This document shows positions 15,163-15,438 of a stretch of DNA of 15,438 bases, one piece after another; the stretch's first letter is position 1; each line of letters begins with the position of its first letter. A program made the position numbers and the translations under genes. The stretch is taken from the NCBI GenBank assembly GCA_002398875.1, contig DHCC01000080.1, positions 1 through 15,438 of the forward strand, written 5' to 3'. Source of the DNA: Bacteroidales bacterium UBA4912. Lineage in GTDB: Bacteria; Bacteroidota; Bacteroidia; Bacteroidales; Dysgonomonadaceae. Under the pieces are notes generated by a model that made no database searches, was not told the origin of the DNA, and worked only from the letters and a program-made list of their open reading frames with translations.

Positions 15163-15247
15163 GCTATTTCTAAAAAAGTAAGAATTTTGGTAAGAATGGT
15201 TTTTCTCGGAGCATCCCGGTGAGTGTTTTTTATCTGAATAAATTCGT

Positions 15248-15255
15248 TATTTTTG
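15248..15255 (+). promoter_or_regulatory. Promoter-like -7 box in the 3' tail
   Basis: TATTTTTG fully matches TAnnTTTG and is followed by GCATCG. At the expected 19-base spacing the -33 position (15225-15228) reads GTTT, a partial match. It would start a transcript near 15259 running rightward out of the window. Confidence 0.45.
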
Positions 15256-15264
15256 CATCGACTC

Positions 15265-15282
15265 ATCAATTAGTGAATTGAT
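15265..15282. repeat. Perfect 7-bp palindrome just downstream of the -7 box
   Basis: ATCAATT (15265-15271) and AATTGAT (15276-15282) flank AGTG. It lies just past the predicted start site, a position suited to an operator or to a 5'-end mRNA hairpin. Confidence 0.4.
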
Positions 15283-15296
15283 CGGTTAAACACTTT

Positions 15297-15319
15297 ACGG
15301 CGGATTGATTATCTGCCGT
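15297..15319 (+). terminator. Leader hairpin, possible attenuator
   Basis: ACGGCGG (15297-15303) pairs with CTGCCGT (15313-15319), seven pairs including one G-U, around a nine-base loop. TCGCCTTTT follows. It resembles an intrinsic terminator placed about 40 bases into the predicted leader transcript. Confidence 0.4.
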
Positions 15320-15359
15320 TCGCCTTTTAATGATCCCTTTTAAAAATTTATAATATATA

Positions 15360-15407
15360 ATGCTGAAGCACGGTGTAAACTTTTTTACGGGGGGTCTTCA
15401 TCATTGA
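15360..15407 (+). CDS. Possible 15-codon leader peptide, His-containing
   Basis: ATG at 15360 opens a frame reading MLKHGVNFFTGGLHH and stopping at TGA 15405-15407. Three of fifteen codons are His, two of them adjacent at the very end, and there is a Phe-Phe pair. Such runs occur in transcription-attenuation leader peptides of amino-acid operons. A short GTCT/AGAC hairpin (15394-15410) overlaps the stop. An ORF this short can arise by chance and the downstream gene is not visible, so this is only a candidate. Confidence 0.2.
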   Translation: MLKHGVNFFTGGLHH

Positions 15408-15438
15408 GACATGATTATTTAGGGTCTGCTTATTAAAT

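Larger units (their letters stand above)
15117..15438. other. 322-base gene-poor tail with hairpins and a promoter-like box
   Basis: No convincing long coding region is present on either strand. The segment contains a terminator-like hairpin (15124-15162), a -7-type box (15248-15255), a palindrome (15265-15282), a second hairpin (15297-15319) and a possible 15-codon ORF (15360-15407). Together these look like the end of the tRNA transcript followed by the 5' leader of a plus-strand gene outside the window. Confidence 0.5.

Noticed and set aside
14975..15181. 68-codon plus-strand frame covering the tRNA
   Set aside because: It reads straight through the tRNA-Gln cloverleaf and its translation has no recognisable features.
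1..15438. CRISPR array, insertion sequence or prophage
   Set aside because: No regularly spaced direct repeats, transposase or integrase reading frame, or terminal inverted repeats with target duplications were seen.

Overview
The window looks like chromosomal DNA from an AT-rich member of the Bacteroidetes, most likely Bacteroidales. Three things support this. Promoter-like sites match the phylum's TTTG / TAnnTTTG pattern rather than the classical -35/-10 boxes. The gene set is typical: secreted GH110 and GH29 glycosidases, a periplasmic GDPD-family enzyme, HemW, Fhs, and a Dna2-like nuclease-helicase. There are no conspicuous Shine-Dalgarno sequences. The genus cannot be fixed from the sequence alone.

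Layout. (1) Bases 1-3009, plus strand: the 3' part of a GH110 alpha-galactosidase gene, followed 9 bases later by a GH29 alpha-L-fucosidase with a signal peptide. This is a small glycan-degradation cassette and probably the tail of a larger polysaccharide-utilisation locus. (2) Bases 3088-5498, plus strand: a tight cluster of a secreted glycerophosphodiester phosphodiesterase-like protein, a small HD-domain hydrolase of the (p)ppGpp-hydrolase type (overlapping by ATGA) and hemW. (3) Bases 5499-10352, minus strand: a probable three-gene operon transcribed as zinc-ribbon membrane protein, uvrB, fhs. Its last stop codon directly abuts the hemW stop codon. (4) Bases 10353-10466: a compact divergent promoter region with a well-formed Bacteroidetes promoter on the plus strand and a -7-type box on the minus strand. 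(5) Bases 10467-13520, plus strand: a 1017-residue Dna2-like protein with an N-terminal RecB-type nuclease and a C-terminal SF1 helicase. (6) Bases 13653-14963, plus strand: a polytopic NnrS/haem-copper-oxidase-like membrane protein with a clear threefold internal repeat. (7) Bases 15046-15116: tRNA-Gln(CUG). (8) Bases 15117-15438: a gene-poor tail with a promoter-like box, several hairpins and a possible 15-codon leader ORF rich in His, which may be the 5' leader of a gene beyond the window.

The genes are mostly housekeeping (DNA repair, one-carbon metabolism, haem trafficking, alarmone control) next to a glycan-foraging cassette. I see no insertion sequence, prophage, CRISPR array or clear defence system. 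The least explained items are the zinc-ribbon membrane protein heading the uvrB-fhs operon, the Dna2-like enzyme that appears to lack the Fe-S cysteines, the threefold-repeat membrane protein, and the structured 3' leader region.
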